Notes: generated from the sequence alone by a model not told the origin. Numbered from the stretch's first letter, positions 6,795-16,196 are shown. The stretch is DNA of 64,000 bases from Rhodospirillaceae bacterium (GCA_008012315.1 SSEL01000007.1:62001-126000); one strand, 5' to 3'. Numbers and translations are program-made.

Positions 6795-9740
6795 ATGCGC
6801 CCCCGTAGTATCGGCTTTCGCCTTTCATTGGCTTTTCTCGGGGTTTCGGCACTGTTCCTCACCTCGGGGATCGTGACCTGGGCAATCCTCCAGCGCGTGA
6901 CCGAAAATCAGATGGTCATCGGCAACAAGGCGATCCCCGCCTTGCAGGCCGTTCAGGGGATCAGTGAACTGGCGGCAAGCATCGTGACCGAAAGCCCGCT
7001 ATTGACCGAGGCCCAGACCGATGCCGAGAGATCGCGGCGCTGGATGTCGATAACAGACCAGTTGCGGGATATCTCGGTACAATTGCAGCGGCTGAAGGGG
7101 ACGCTGCTGCCGGAGATGAAGCTGGAACCGATCGAGGCGACCATCGGTGCGATCACCGACAATCTCCAGCACAAGAACGCCCTGGTGGACCGAAGACTGC
7201 GCTGGCGCGATGCCATTGCCACTCGGACGCAAACGGCAATCCTCGCCGCCGATAACCTGACCGACCTCTCGGAGACGTTGGTTGCCAATGAATCCGCGGC
7301 GTCGAATGCCGTCATTGCCAATCTCTATGATCTGATCTCGCCGGGAGGCAGCCGGAGGCAGGCCTTCGATGCCCTTGACCGTCTGATCGAGGTTGATCTC
7401 TTCATGCTGGAACGCATGTCCGAGCTGCGCCTGCGGTCGTCCCAGACCAGCCTCCTGCTGGGGCGGGTCGGCACGACGACCAATCTCGCTGATCTGGTGA
7501 AAATGCAGGATACCTATCTCAACCACGTCAAGGTGATCTCCCGCCGTGTCGCCAGCATTGTCGACCCGACGCGCCGGGATCAGGGCTGGCGAATGCTGGC
7601 TGTCTTGACCGGTTTGAGCGATGACCGCGAGGATCGGGATCCCTTCCTGATGCGACGCCAACTTCTGGCCGCCGTCGATGAGATCATGGCGCTCGATATC
7701 CGCAATCGCGATCTCTCCGAAAAGCTAGGCGGCCTGGTCGGCGATCTGGTCACCGAGGTGGGGCGCTTCGCCAATAGCGAGGCGACCAATTCCCTGCAAT
7801 CGGCCCGGGCCGGGTTGAGCACGATCTTCGCCCTTTTCCTCACCTCACTGGTCATCTCGACCCTGGTCCTGATCTTTTATGTCGAGGGAAGAATCGTGCG
7901 GCGCATCTCGACCCTGGCGGGTGCCCTGCGCAAACTTGCCGGTGGCTCCCTGGCGATCGACGTCGTCGACAAGGGGCGGGACGAGATTGGCGAGATCGCC
8001 GACGCCGTGCGGCATTTGCATGCCGATGCCATCCGCAAGAAGGAACTGGAGACCGAGCGTGAGTTGACGGCAATCGAGCTCAGGCGCCACCGGGAGGAAT
8101 TGCAGCAGCTCGTGGGTGAGCGAACGCATCAGCTAGTCGAAACCAACAGATTGCTGGAGACCGAAGTCCAGATGCATGACGAGGCCAGGCTCAAGGCCGA
8201 ACAGGCAAGCCAGGTCAAATCGCGCTTCCTGGCAGCCATGGGCCATGAGATCCGCACGCCGGTCAGCGGCATGCTCGGCGTTCTCGACATGATTGCCAAA
8301 TCGCGCCTGTCAGAAGAACAGAAGCAGCAGGTGGGCCTTGTCTCCGGGGCCGGCCGTGCCCTGCTGGATATCCTCAACAGCATCCTCGATTTCTCGCAGA
8401 TGGAAAGCAGCCGCCTCGGATTGACCGAGCGGCGGTTCGATCCGCATGACGTGATCGGGGAGGTCGTGCTGCTGATGAAGCCGGAGGTCCTGTCGAAATC
8501 CCTGACGCTGGGCCTGGCATTCGCCGAGAATGTCCCGCCTGGCCTGCTTGGCGATGCCGGGAAGCTGCGACAGATCCTCTTCAACCTGATCAGCAATGCG
8601 GTGAAGTTCACCGAAGAAGGCGGCGTAAATGTGCATATCGGCATGGAAGATGGGGAAGAAGCCGGCATCAGGCTGCTGCTGACCGTGTCGGATACCGGCA
8701 TCGGCATGCTGCCCGAGGATATCAAGCGCAGCTTCGAACCCTTTGTGCAGTTGGATGCTGGCATCTCGCGGCAATATGGCGGCATCGGCCTGGGCTTGGC
8801 GATCTGCCGCAATCTCGTCGAGACGATGGGAGGCACGATCGAAGCGGAAAGCGCGCCGGGCACCGGCAGCAGGTTCCGCCTGTCGCTGCCTTTCCGCCGC
8901 GCCCGGCAGGCGACAGCCGTCGCGCCATCGCCCTTGCCGATCGAGCTGGCGGCAATGTTCGCTGGCAAGCGCGTGCTGGTGGTCGAAGACGACCGGTTGA
9001 ACGAGCTCGTTGTCACTGCCTTGCTGGAGGATCTGCAAGCTGAGGTCGTGGTGGTGAATGACGGCGGCGAAGCGGTCCGCCGTATCGGACAGGAGACCTT
9101 CGACTACGCGCTGATGGATGTCAGCCTGCCAGTCATGGATGGCCTGGAGGCGACACGCCGGATCCGGGCGCAGAAGAGACCGGGGCGGCACCTGCCGATC
9201 ATCGGCATGTCGGCACATGTCTTCCCTCGGGAGGTCGAGAATCACATCTCAGTCGGCATGGACGCCTATATCGGCAAGCCGATCTCGCAGGCCGCTTTGG
9301 TTGCAGCCTTCCAGGCAATTGACCGTGGGGATCGCGACCGCATCTTTCTGCCGGATACCGATGGCCAGGGCCGGGACGATCGCAGCGATGAGGAGGTCCT
9401 GGTCGATCAGGCAGCTCTCTCCGCCGACATGGCCATTCTCGGCTGGAGCAAGATAGGGGAGCTCTGCGACCTCTTCGCGCAGACGGTGGAGCCGCGCCTC
9501 GAAGCTTGCGAGCAAGCCCTGGCCAGGCAGGATTTTTCAGTCATTGCGCGGGAAGCCCATGCGGCCATGGGGGCTTGCCATGCCTTGCATCTCACGCGGC
9601 TCGCGGCCATCGCGGGGCAATGCGAACAGGCAGCCGAGGCGTCGGATACAGCCGTCTGCCGATCGTCTCTTGCCGGTTTCCGGGGTGTATTGCAGAAGAC
9701 CTTGGTTGCGTTACGGGCAATCCTGCGTGAGGCCGCCTGA
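6795..9740 (+). CDS. torS: TorS-like hybrid sensor histidine kinase
   Basis: A 981-residue hybrid kinase. A membrane segment lies near residues 8-32, then an about 310-residue helical periplasmic sensor, a second membrane segment near 350 and a HAMP linker. The histidine kinase core follows (phospho-acceptor His484 in GHEIRTPVSGMLGVLD; N-box NLISNAVKFT; GLGLAICRNLVETMGG), then a receiver domain (Asp775 in LMDVSLPVMDG) and a C-terminal Hpt domain (His922 in REAHAAMGAC). This full H-D-H layout, beside torT and torR homologues, identifies TorS. ATG 6795 begins directly before the membrane helix; an upstream in-frame GTG (6750) has no ribosome site. It converges on torR across an inverted repeat. 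Confidence 0.9.
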   Translation: MRPRSIGFRLSLAFLGVSALFLTSGIVTWAILQRVTENQMVIGNKAIPALQAVQGISELAASIVTESPLLTEAQTDAERSRRWMSITDQLRDISVQLQRLKGTLLPEMKLEPIEATIGAITDNLQHKNALVDRRLRWRDAIATRTQTAILAADNLTDLSETLVANESAASNAVIANLYDLISPGGSRRQAFDALDRLIEVDLFMLERMSELRLRSSQTSLLLGRVGTTTNLADLVKMQDTYLNHVKVISRRVASIVDPTRRDQGWRMLAVLTGLSDDREDRDPFLMRRQLLAAVDEIMALDIRNRDLSEKLGGLVGDLVTEVGRFANSEATNSLQSARAGLSTIFALFLTSLVISTLVLIFYVEGRIVRRISTLAGALRKLAGGSLAIDVVDKGRDEIGEIADAVRHLHADAIRKKELETERELTAIELRRHREELQQLVGERTHQLVETNRLLETEVQMHDEARLKAEQASQVKSRFLAAMGHEIRTPVSGMLGVLDMIAKSRLSEEQKQQVGLVSGAGRALLDILNSILDFSQMESSRLGLTERRFDPHDVIGEVVLLMKPEVLSKSLTLGLAFAENVPPGLLGDAGKLRQILFNLISNAVKFTEEGGVNVHIGMEDGEEAGIRLLLTVSDTGIGMLPEDIKRSFEPFVQLDAGISRQYGGIGLGLAICRNLVETMGGTIEAESAPGTGSRFRLSLPFRRARQATAVAPSPLPIELAAMFAGKRVLVVEDDRLNELVVTALLEDLQAEVVVVNDGGEAVRRIGQETFDYALMDVSLPVMDGLEATRRIRAQKRPGRHLPIIGMSAHVFPREVENHISVGMDAYIGKPISQAALVAAFQAIDRGDRDRIFLPDTDGQGRDDRSDEEVLVDQAALSADMAILGWSKIGELCDLFAQTVEPRLEACEQALARQDFSVIAREAHAAMGACHALHLTRLAAIAGQCEQAAEASDTAVCRSSLAGFRGVLQKTLVALRAILREAA

Positions 9741-9755
9741 CCTGGAGCGCGATGG

Positions 9756-9789
9756 TTTCGAGTTAAAGCAAATTTGCTTCAACTCGAAA
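9756..9789. terminator. Inverted repeat between convergent torS and torR
   Basis: The arms TTTCGAGTT (9756-9764) and AACTCGAAA (9781-9789) are perfectly complementary, and the intervening AAGCAAATTTGCTT is itself self-complementary. The result is a long interrupted hairpin in the 62-base gap between two convergent stops. Short A and T runs inside the arms could serve both strands. Position and symmetry suggest a bidirectional terminator. Confidence 0.6.
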
Positions 9790-9802
9790 TCTGAATCCGT
9801 CT

Positions 9803-10525
9803 CTAGAGATCCGCCGTCAGGCTCTCCACTTTTGCCGCAAGCATATATCCCTCGCCATGAGAGGTCACGATGATCTGGGGATCATCGGGCTTGGCTTCGA
9901 TCTTGCGGCGCAAGCGGCGGATCAGGACATCTACCGTTCGGTCGCTCACATCCCACTCGCGGCGCGAGACATGCCAGGTCAGTTTGGAGCGGCTGAGGAC
10001 CGTACCGGGATTGGCCGTCAACAGGGCCAGCAATTGAAATTCGGCGCGGGTCAGGTCGATATAGTGTCCATCAGCGCCGCGCAAGCTGCGCCGTGTCAGA
10101 TCCAAGGTCCAGTCCGCAAAGCGCCGGATGGTTAGTTCTTCCGGCTTGCCGCGACGCGAACGCCGTAAAACGGAGCGGACACGGGCGAGCAATTCGCGCA
10201 GTTCGAAAGGCTTCGTCACGTAGTCGTCCGCGCCAAGCTCCAACCCGACGATCCGGTCGATGGGATCGGTGCGGCCGGTGACGAGAATGATCGCCACGTC
10301 GGACCGGTCGCGCTGGCTGCGGGTGAGGCTGAGCCCGTCGATGCCAGGCAGGTTGATGTCGAGCATCAAGAGATCGGCGGGGGCGTTCCTGAGGATGGCA
10401 AGCATCTCCTCGCCGTTCGTGGCTTCCGAAACCCGGTATCCTTCGGCTGCGAAGAACCCCGCCAGCTTCGCCCGCGTGACGGGTTCGTCTTCGACAATCA
10501 CGATATGCGGGTTTTCCGAAATCAT
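9803..10525 (-). CDS. torR: TorR-like OmpR-family response regulator
   Basis: A 240-residue two-domain response regulator. The receiver (residues 1-125) has acidic residues in VIVEDEP, the phosphorylation site Asp56 in LLMLDINLPGIDGL, and the conserved Lys in DDYVTKPFELRELL. The winged-helix DNA-binding domain (about 140-235) ends in SDRTVDVLIRRLRRKIEA and HGEGYMLAAKV. I chose the ATG at 10525 because it gives the usual OmpR length; the open frame extends to 10762 but that leader has no homology-like character. It is the expected phospho-acceptor for the TorS homologue and probably controls the importer starting at 10775. Confidence 0.88.
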   Translation of the reverse strand: MISENPHIVIVEDEPVTRAKLAGFFAAEGYRVSEATNGEEMLAILRNAPADLLMLDINLPGIDGLSLTRSQRDRSDVAIILVTGRTDPIDRIVGLELGADDYVTKPFELRELLARVRSVLRRSRRGKPEELTIRRFADWTLDLTRRSLRGADGHYIDLTRAEFQLLALLTANPGTVLSRSKLTWHVSRREWDVSDRTVDVLIRRLRRKIEAKPDDPQIIVTSHGEGYMLAAKVESLTADL

Positions 10526-10774
10526 CTTTGCTGAAACGCGGCTTCTTGCGGTGATGGCTGTCTCTGTTATGCCGCCCTTGGCCCCGACGTTCAATGGGCG
10601 GTTCAATGAACGGTTCAAGGGGCGCGCCGATCCATTCACAACGATTAACAAAGTGCGTCGCATCATTAACAACCTGATCGATGTCCATTCAGATTCGCCT
10701 GTTAGGGTTGGCAGCAGGCCCGCGGACCTGGCGCAAGCCGGGCAAGACGGGCCGGAAAACACTGGGAGAGAAGA

Positions 10775-11728
10775 ATGCTGTCGATGAAAATGGTGCGGCT
10801 TGCCGCCATAGGTTGTGTCGCCGCCTTCCTAAGCGGCACCACGGCCGGCACAGCCAATGCGGCGATTCCCGAATCGAGCGAGTCGATCAAGATCGCGATG
10901 AACAATTGGACCAGCCAGAATGTCCTGTCCTATATCACCGGCCAGTTGCTGGAGAAGATGGGCTATACCGTCGAATACATTCCGTCGGATTCCCAGTTGC
11001 AGTTCCAGGCGCTGGGCAATGGCGATCTGGATTTCCAGGTCGAGGTCTGGGAAGGCAGCATGGCGGAGGCTTTTGCGAAATCGCTGGAGGGCGGCGATGT
11101 GGTCGATGCCGGCAGCCATACCGCCGTGACCCGCGAGGACTGGTGGTATCCGCAATACGTCAAGGACGTTTGCCCGGGTTTGCCGGACTGGAAGGCGCTG
11201 GATGCCTGCGCCGAGAAATTCGCGACCGCCGAAACCAAGCCCAAAGGGCGCTTTGTCGGCCCGCCGGCCGATTGGGGCAAGCATTACAGCGAGCGCATCC
11301 AGGCATTGAAGATGAATTTCCAGGAAGTGCCAGTCGGTCAGGCGGCAACGCTCTGGGCAGAGTTGCAGGCGGCCTACGACCGCAAGGAGCCGATCGTGCT
11401 CTTCAACTGGACGCCGAATTTCATCGAAGCGAAATTTCCCGGCGAATTCGTCGACTTTCCGGATCCCGCTTCCGATGCGAAATGCAAGACCCAGCCGGAA
11501 TATTGTGGCGCCCCGAAGAGCGGTTATCTGAAGAAGGCGGCGTGGAAGGGTGTCCAGGAGAAATGGCCGGCCGCCTTCGCGGTGATGCAACATATCAACT
11601 TCAACAATGAGCAGATCGCCAAAGCGGCGTCGATGGTTGACACGGATGGCTTGTCGCCGGAAGAGGCGGCGGCGAAGTGGATTTCGGACAATCCCTCAGC
11701 CTGGAAGGAATGGGTCCCCGCAGACTGA
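10775..11728 (+). CDS. ABC transporter substrate-binding protein, betaine/TMAO class (TmoX-like)
   Basis: A 317-residue periplasmic binding protein with a cleavable Sec signal (residues 1-29) and the OpuAC/ProX fold (GLDFQVEVWEG-type segment, KSGYLKKAAWKGVQEKWP, C-terminal NPSAWKEWV). Trp45, Trp92, Trp123/124 and Trp212 fall in places that form an aromatic cage around quaternary or N-oxide ligands in this class. The SD GGGAGAG precedes ATG 10775. A TorTSR system alongside and a duplicated permease downstream resemble the marine TMAO importer TmoXWV, so TMAO is my favoured ligand; glycine betaine, carnitine or proline betaine remain possible. First gene of the importer operon. Confidence 0.85.
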   Translation: MLSMKMVRLAAIGCVAAFLSGTTAGTANAAIPESSESIKIAMNNWTSQNVLSYITGQLLEKMGYTVEYIPSDSQLQFQALGNGDLDFQVEVWEGSMAEAFAKSLEGGDVVDAGSHTAVTREDWWYPQYVKDVCPGLPDWKALDACAEKFATAETKPKGRFVGPPADWGKHYSERIQALKMNFQEVPVGQAATLWAELQAAYDRKEPIVLFNWTPNFIEAKFPGEFVDFPDPASDAKCKTQPEYCGAPKSGYLKKAAWKGVQEKWPAAFAVMQHINFNNEQIAKAASMVDTDGLSPEEAAAKWISDNPSAWKEWVPAD

Positions 11729-11738
11729 TGTTCCCCCA

Positions 11739-11776
11739 ACGAGGATTCAGGGAAACCTGAATCCTCGTATTTTTTA
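11739..11776 (+). terminator. Rho-independent terminator/attenuator after the binding-protein gene
   Basis: Perfect 13-bp arms, ACGAGGATTCAGG and CCTGAATCCTCGT, enclose a GAAA tetraloop and are followed by A and six T residues. It stands 10 bases after the binding-protein stop and before the ATPase gene of the same operon. Partial termination here would give an excess of binding protein over membrane components, a common device in ABC importer operons. Confidence 0.88.
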
Positions 11777-11798
11777 TCGTTGAGCGGGTGGTTGCCTC

Positions 11799-12827
11799 AT
11801 GTCAAAGCCGAACAAGATCAGTTGCCGAAACCTGTGGAAGGTCTATGGCAAGGATGCGCAATCTTTCATGGCGGTGCACAGCAATGCGCCAAGTCTGGAG
11901 GATTTCCGGCGCGAGCAATATGTCGGCGCCGTTCGCAATGTGTCCTTCGAGGTCACGACGGGGGAAATCCTCGTCGTCATGGGATTGTCCGGCTCCGGCA
12001 AGTCGACCTTGTTGCGCTGCCTTGCGCGGCTGATCGACGCGACGAGCGGCGCCGTCTGTTTCGACGGCCAGGACATCACCAAGGCGACGCCGGAGGAGCT
12101 GATCGAGCTGCGACGGCATAAAATGGGCATGGTGTTCCAGAATTTCGGTCTCCTGCCCCATAAGACTGTGCTGCAGAATATCTGTTTCCCCCTGGACGTG
12201 CAGGGTATCTCGCGCACGAGGCGGGAGGAGCGGGGGATGGAGCTGGCACAGCTTGTCGGACTGGCCGGGAAGGAGAATTTCTATCCCCGTGAACTGTCGG
12301 GCGGCCAGCAGCAACGCGTCGGCATTGCGCGCTCTTTGGCCGTCGAGCCGGATGTCTGGTTCCTGGATGAGCCCTTTTCGGCGCTGGACCCGTTGATCCG
12401 CCGCGACATGCAGGACGAATTCCTGCGTCTCCAGCGCGCGCTCAACAAGACCATCGTCTTCGTGACGCATGATTTCGAGGAAGCGGTCCGGGTGGCCGAT
12501 CGCATCGCCATCATGAAGGATGGCGCGCTGGTTCAACTGGGCAGGCCGGAGGAACTGGTCTGGTGCCCGGCCGATCCCTATGTCGCGGAATTCACCAGGA
12601 ATGCGCCGCGCGGGAAGATCATCTCCGTCGGGCAGATCATGGTGCCGACATCTGCTGCAGCGAGCGAGATCAGCATTCGCATCGATCAGAAGCTGGACGA
12701 TGTGGCGCCCCTGGTGCTCGGCAGCGACAGGTCGGTCAAGGTGATCGATCATGACGACCGGGTCGTCGGGCAGGTGGAGCGCGACCGGCTGATTGCCGTC
12801 ATGTTCAGTGACGGTGCGCGACAATGA
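11799..12827 (+). CDS. ABC transporter ATPase, ProV/TmoV type
   Basis: A 342-residue ATPase of the quaternary-amine uptake class. An N-terminal extension precedes the fold (MSKPNKISCRNLWKVYG). The Walker A motif is GLSGSGKST, the Q-loop GMVFQNFGLLPHKTV, the signature ELSGGQQQRVG and Walker B WFLDEPFSALDP, with the H-loop in VTHDFEEA. The C-terminal about 80 residues are a short regulatory tail of the CBS type found in ProV/OpuAA. It couples ATP hydrolysis to import by the double permease encoded next, with which it overlaps by 4 bases (ATGA). Confidence 0.9.
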   Translation: MSKPNKISCRNLWKVYGKDAQSFMAVHSNAPSLEDFRREQYVGAVRNVSFEVTTGEILVVMGLSGSGKSTLLRCLARLIDATSGAVCFDGQDITKATPEELIELRRHKMGMVFQNFGLLPHKTVLQNICFPLDVQGISRTRREERGMELAQLVGLAGKENFYPRELSGGQQQRVGIARSLAVEPDVWFLDEPFSALDPLIRRDMQDEFLRLQRALNKTIVFVTHDFEEAVRVADRIAIMKDGALVQLGRPEELVWCPADPYVAEFTRNAPRGKIISVGQIMVPTSAAASEISIRIDQKLDDVAPLVLGSDRSVKVIDHDDRVVGQVERDRLIAVMFSDGARQ

Positions 12828-14809
12828 CGGATGATGCGATGACGGCCTCTGCGGACAGCGCGGCATCGCGGTCGAAAAGCATCCTGCCCGGCATACTGGT
12901 CGGCGGCGCTGCTGTCGTCTCCTTGATCCTTTTTGCCGTGGCGCCGGACTGGGCTCGGCAATGGCCGGCGGAACAGATCGTGCCGCTGCGGGACTGGGTT
13001 ACGCGATTTTTCCAGTGGCTCGCGAACGAGGCATCTTTCGGGCTTTTCACCGTCAAGGATCTCACGCGCCTGGTTTCGGATATTCTCTCCGGCCCCCTGA
13101 CGATAACCGACGGGCTGTTGCATAAGGGATTTTCGCAGTTCGGCCTGGCTGCCTTACCCTGGATTACCGTGGTGCTGATCATGGGGATCGTCGGCTATGC
13201 GATCGGCGGTGGGCGCCTTGGCATCGCGACGACGCTCGGTTTTGCCTATCTCGCGGTTTTCGGCATGTGGCCGGATGCCATGAAGACGTTCTCGCTGGTG
13301 CTGGTGACGGTTCCGATCGCCGCGCTGATCGGCCTGATGCTGGGCATCCTGGCGACCCGAAACCAGCTGGCCGAACGCGTTTTGTCTGCCCTGTTCGACG
13401 TCATGCAGGCAACGCCGCATCTTGCCTATCTCGGGCCGATCGCCATCTTCTTCGGTTTCGGCGCCGTTCCCAGATTGATCGCCACCGCAATTTTCGCCGT
13501 GCCACCGATGGCGCGCTGCACCATCCTCGGCTTGCGGACGGTAGCGCCGGAGATCATCGAATCCGGCCTGATGTCCGGTTGCACGCCGCGTCAGCTTCTC
13601 TGGCGGGTGCAATTGCCCGCTGCCCAGCGTACGCTCCTGGTCGGCCTCAACCAGGTGATCATGCAGACCCTTGCCATGGTGGTCATCGCCTCTCTGATCG
13701 GCGCTTCCGGCCTCGGTCACCGCCTGCTTTTCTCGCTGCAACAGTTGCAGATGGGCAAGGCGATCGAATATGGCGTGGCCATCGTGGTCATTGCCATCCT
13801 GCTGGATCGGATCAGCCAGGCCCTGATCGCCCGCAACCCGGCCCGCGCGCCGACCGAGGCGGAGAAGGCGGCGTTGCTGCGGACATCCGTAATCCTCGGC
13901 ATCCTGCTGGCCTCCTCCATCCTGGTCGCCTGGCTGGTGCCGGCCTTTCGCTTGCTGCCCAAGGACATGACGTTCACGACCGCGCCCTATTGGGATCAAT
14001 CCATCCGTTGGCTGTCGCGGACCTTGTTCGTCTATCTCGAATTCTTCCGGGATGATGTGACGACCTATATCCTGGTGCCGATTCGCAATCTGTTTCTCTC
14101 CTTGCCGTGGTTGCCGACCTGTCTGCTCGTGGCGACTGCAGGCCTGCTGATCGGCGGCTGGCGTCTGGCCGTCACTGCCTTCCTCCTCCTCGGCTTCATT
14201 GCCGCGATCGGTTTCTGGGTGCCGGCGATGATGACGCTCTATCTGACCTCCATGGCTGTCATCATCTGCGTGTTGCTGGGCCTGCCGATCGGAATCTGCG
14301 CGGCGCACCGGCCGCGATTTACCCGTTTCGCGCTGGCGCTTTGCGATACCTTGCAGACCTTCCCCTCGTTCATCTACCTGATCCCGGTGATCATGCTGTT
14401 CCGGGTTGGGGATCTTGCCTCGATCATCGCGATCATTGCTTATGCGATGGTGCCGATCATCCGGTATACGCATCTCGGCCTGATGCGGGTGCCGGCCAAT
14501 ACGCTGGAGGCGGGGATCGCCTGCGGCTGTACCGGGCGGCAGATGCTGCTCAAGGTCGAACTGCCGCAAGCCGTGCCGGAGATTCTGCTTGGCCTCACCC
14601 AGACCATCACCATGGCGCTGTTCATGACATCGATCACCGCGCTGATCGGCTCCCGCGATCTGGGGCAGGAGATCCTGAAGGCACTGCCGGCGGTCGATAC
14701 GGGACGCGGGCTCCTGGCCGGCTTGAGCATCGCCGCCATCGGCATCACCGCTACGCGGCTGATCGAGACCTGGGCGGTGCGGCGCAAGCGGGAGCTGGGT
14801 CTGGCATGA
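12824..14809 (+). CDS. ABC transporter permease with duplicated ProW-type domain (TmoW-like)
   Basis: A 661-residue integral membrane protein, about twice the length of a ProW permease. Two BPD-transport domains are visible, each with an EAA-loop-like segment: SGLMSGCTPRQLLWRVQLPA (about residues 247-266) and AGIACGCTGRQMLLKVELPQ (about 562-581). The repeat indicates an internal duplication or fusion, so a single polypeptide could form the whole channel. Long duplicated permeases of this kind occur in TMAO importers of marine alphaproteobacteria, consistent with the TorTSR context. The start overlaps the ATPase stop; the stop overlaps the MFS start. Confidence 0.88.
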   Translation: MTDDAMTASADSAASRSKSILPGILVGGAAVVSLILFAVAPDWARQWPAEQIVPLRDWVTRFFQWLANEASFGLFTVKDLTRLVSDILSGPLTITDGLLHKGFSQFGLAALPWITVVLIMGIVGYAIGGGRLGIATTLGFAYLAVFGMWPDAMKTFSLVLVTVPIAALIGLMLGILATRNQLAERVLSALFDVMQATPHLAYLGPIAIFFGFGAVPRLIATAIFAVPPMARCTILGLRTVAPEIIESGLMSGCTPRQLLWRVQLPAAQRTLLVGLNQVIMQTLAMVVIASLIGASGLGHRLLFSLQQLQMGKAIEYGVAIVVIAILLDRISQALIARNPARAPTEAEKAALLRTSVILGILLASSILVAWLVPAFRLLPKDMTFTTAPYWDQSIRWLSRTLFVYLEFFRDDVTTYILVPIRNLFLSLPWLPTCLLVATAGLLIGGWRLAVTAFLLLGFIAAIGFWVPAMMTLYLTSMAVIICVLLGLPIGICAAHRPRFTRFALALCDTLQTFPSFIYLIPVIMLFRVGDLASIIAIIAYAMVPIIRYTHLGLMRVPANTLEAGIACGCTGRQMLLKVELPQAVPEILLGLTQTITMALFMTSITALIGSRDLGQEILKALPAVDTGRGLLAGLSIAAIGITATRLIETWAVRRKRELGLA

Positions 14810-16014
14810 TGTCGGTCAGGCATTCGACGGACTCCAATCAAGCCGGTATCCGGGCTTTCAACATCCTGGCGACCTGCCTGCTGATGGTCTGCTTGGGATC
14901 TGTCCATGCCTTCGGCGTCTTGATGCCGGGATTGCAGGAAACCTTCATGATCGGCCCCCTGGAGGCCGGAGCCATCTATGCGGTCGTCATAGCATCCCTT
15001 GCATTGTCGGTCCTGGTGTTGAACCTGGCCGGATCCCGGCTGTCATCCGCTGGTTCCTTTCTCGTTGCGGCAATTGTTGCGGCATTGGGATTGTTCCTGG
15101 CGGCGATGGCTCGTTCATGGGGTGTTGTCCTCATCGGTTACGGAATCCTGTTCGGTGGTGCGAATGGCCTCGGCTACGCGGCGGCGCTGCGGCATCTGCA
15201 GCTTCTGATGGACGATCGGCGGGGAATGGCCATCGGCCTGGTGACGGCGGCTTATGGTGTCGGCAGCGTGATCTGGGCCTGGCCCATGGCGGAAATGATC
15301 GGGCGGTTCGGCATCTCCACGGTTTTCGCGGTGCTGGCTGGCACCGTTTTTCTCGCCGGCACGATCACCGCGATCTCGACCGGGAAGCGCCTGACGGTCG
15401 CCGGCCCGGGAAGGGACACGATGGTAGCGTTGCCCTGGCGCCGGATCGCGCAACTCTGGCTTGGTTACATGCTGATCGTGCTGCCGGGGCTGATGACCAT
15501 CGGGCACAGCGTGCCGATCGCCTTGCGGGCGGGCGTCGATCAGAATCTGGCCGCGCTTTGCGCCGCGCTTATTGGTGCCGGCAGTGTGGCTGGTAGTTAT
15601 ATCGCCGGAATCGGTGCGGATGCGGTGCCGCTGCGAGGCCTGCTGATAAGTGTTTGCGGCCTGGAAACATTGGCGATGGTGCTGCTGGCAATCGGCGGCT
15701 CACCTTGGAATGCACTCGCGGCATTGGGCATGGTCGGCCTCACCTATGGAGCGGCGATTGTCCTCTATCCGGCGCTGATCGCTGCGTTGTTCGCGGCATC
15801 GGGCAATCTGGTATTCGGCATCGTCTTCTCTGCCTGGGGCGTCGCCGGCATTCTCGGCCCGATCTTGGCTGGCATGATTGCAGATCGGATGGGCGGATAT
15901 GGTCCGGCATTGTTGATGGCGGCCCTGGTCGCCCTCGCGGCCGGGCTGGTGGCTTGGTGCATGGGCCAGATACCTTTTCCCAGGAGGCAGCGGTCATGGC
16001 TGATCGGATCATGA
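14806..16014 (+). CDS. MFS transporter
   Basis: A 402-residue major facilitator protein with about 12 hydrophobic segments (first: ILATCLLMVCLGSVHAFGVL). The loop 2-3 motif is atypical, and the long middle loop holds STGKRLTVAGPGRDTM. It starts at one of two adjacent ATGs (14806 or 14809) overlapping the permease stop, so it is translationally coupled to the importer. It resembles the oxalate/formate-antiporter or YbfB-like MFS group in overall shape, but the substrate cannot be read from sequence. As last intact gene of the operon it may export a catabolic product or take up a related compound. Confidence 0.82.
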   Translation: MMSVRHSTDSNQAGIRAFNILATCLLMVCLGSVHAFGVLMPGLQETFMIGPLEAGAIYAVVIASLALSVLVLNLAGSRLSSAGSFLVAAIVAALGLFLAAMARSWGVVLIGYGILFGGANGLGYAAALRHLQLLMDDRRGMAIGLVTAAYGVGSVIWAWPMAEMIGRFGISTVFAVLAGTVFLAGTITAISTGKRLTVAGPGRDTMVALPWRRIAQLWLGYMLIVLPGLMTIGHSVPIALRAGVDQNLAALCAALIGAGSVAGSYIAGIGADAVPLRGLLISVCGLETLAMVLLAIGGSPWNALAALGMVGLTYGAAIVLYPALIAALFAASGNLVFGIVFSAWGVAGILGPILAGMIADRMGGYGPALLMAALVALAAGLVAWCMGQIPFPRRQRSWLIGS

Positions 16015-16150
16015 TTGAAGAAATCCAGTTAAAAGCGACCTCTGCGCCGAGACTGCGGGTTCGCGAGCCTGGGCTGCCGTTTTTTGCGCCTGGGGTGAAG
16101 CATTACCGGGTGCTGGGCGGGGGTGCGGTGATCCTATCTCTTTTTGCCGG
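15996..16150 (+). pseudogene. Truncated N-terminus of a DUF1989/TMAO-demethylase-like protein
   Basis: A frame beginning ATGGCTGATCGG at 15996, inside the end of the MFS gene, encodes about 50 residues including APRLRVREPGLPFFAPG and HYRVLGGGAVILSLFAG. This resembles the start of DUF1989-containing proteins, a group that includes the N-terminal half of TMAO demethylase Tdm. After about 16150 the similarity stops abruptly and the frame enters the unrelated direct-repeat sequence. Placed last in a TMAO-type uptake operon, a demethylase would be the expected enzyme. Only the first tenth or so remains. The Tdm identification rests on memory of the family and needs a profile search. Confidence 0.5.
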
Positions 16151-16196
16151 CGTGCCCGTCTCGATCGCCGCCAAAGGCGCCATTGTGGATAACGAT

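Noticed and set aside
10526..10762. N-terminal extension of the TorR homologue
   Set aside because: The extra 79 residues have no response-regulator similarity and the gene has normal length from ATG 10525.
13154..14569. 471-codon minus frame antisense to the permease
   Set aside because: Very rich in Gln, His, Arg and Asp, as expected for the complement of a membrane-protein gene; no start signal or family features.
14107..14805. Extended start for the MFS gene
   Set aside because: The upstream frame overlaps the permease gene and reads as out-of-frame text; the MM start at 14806 matches the hydrophobic N-terminus.
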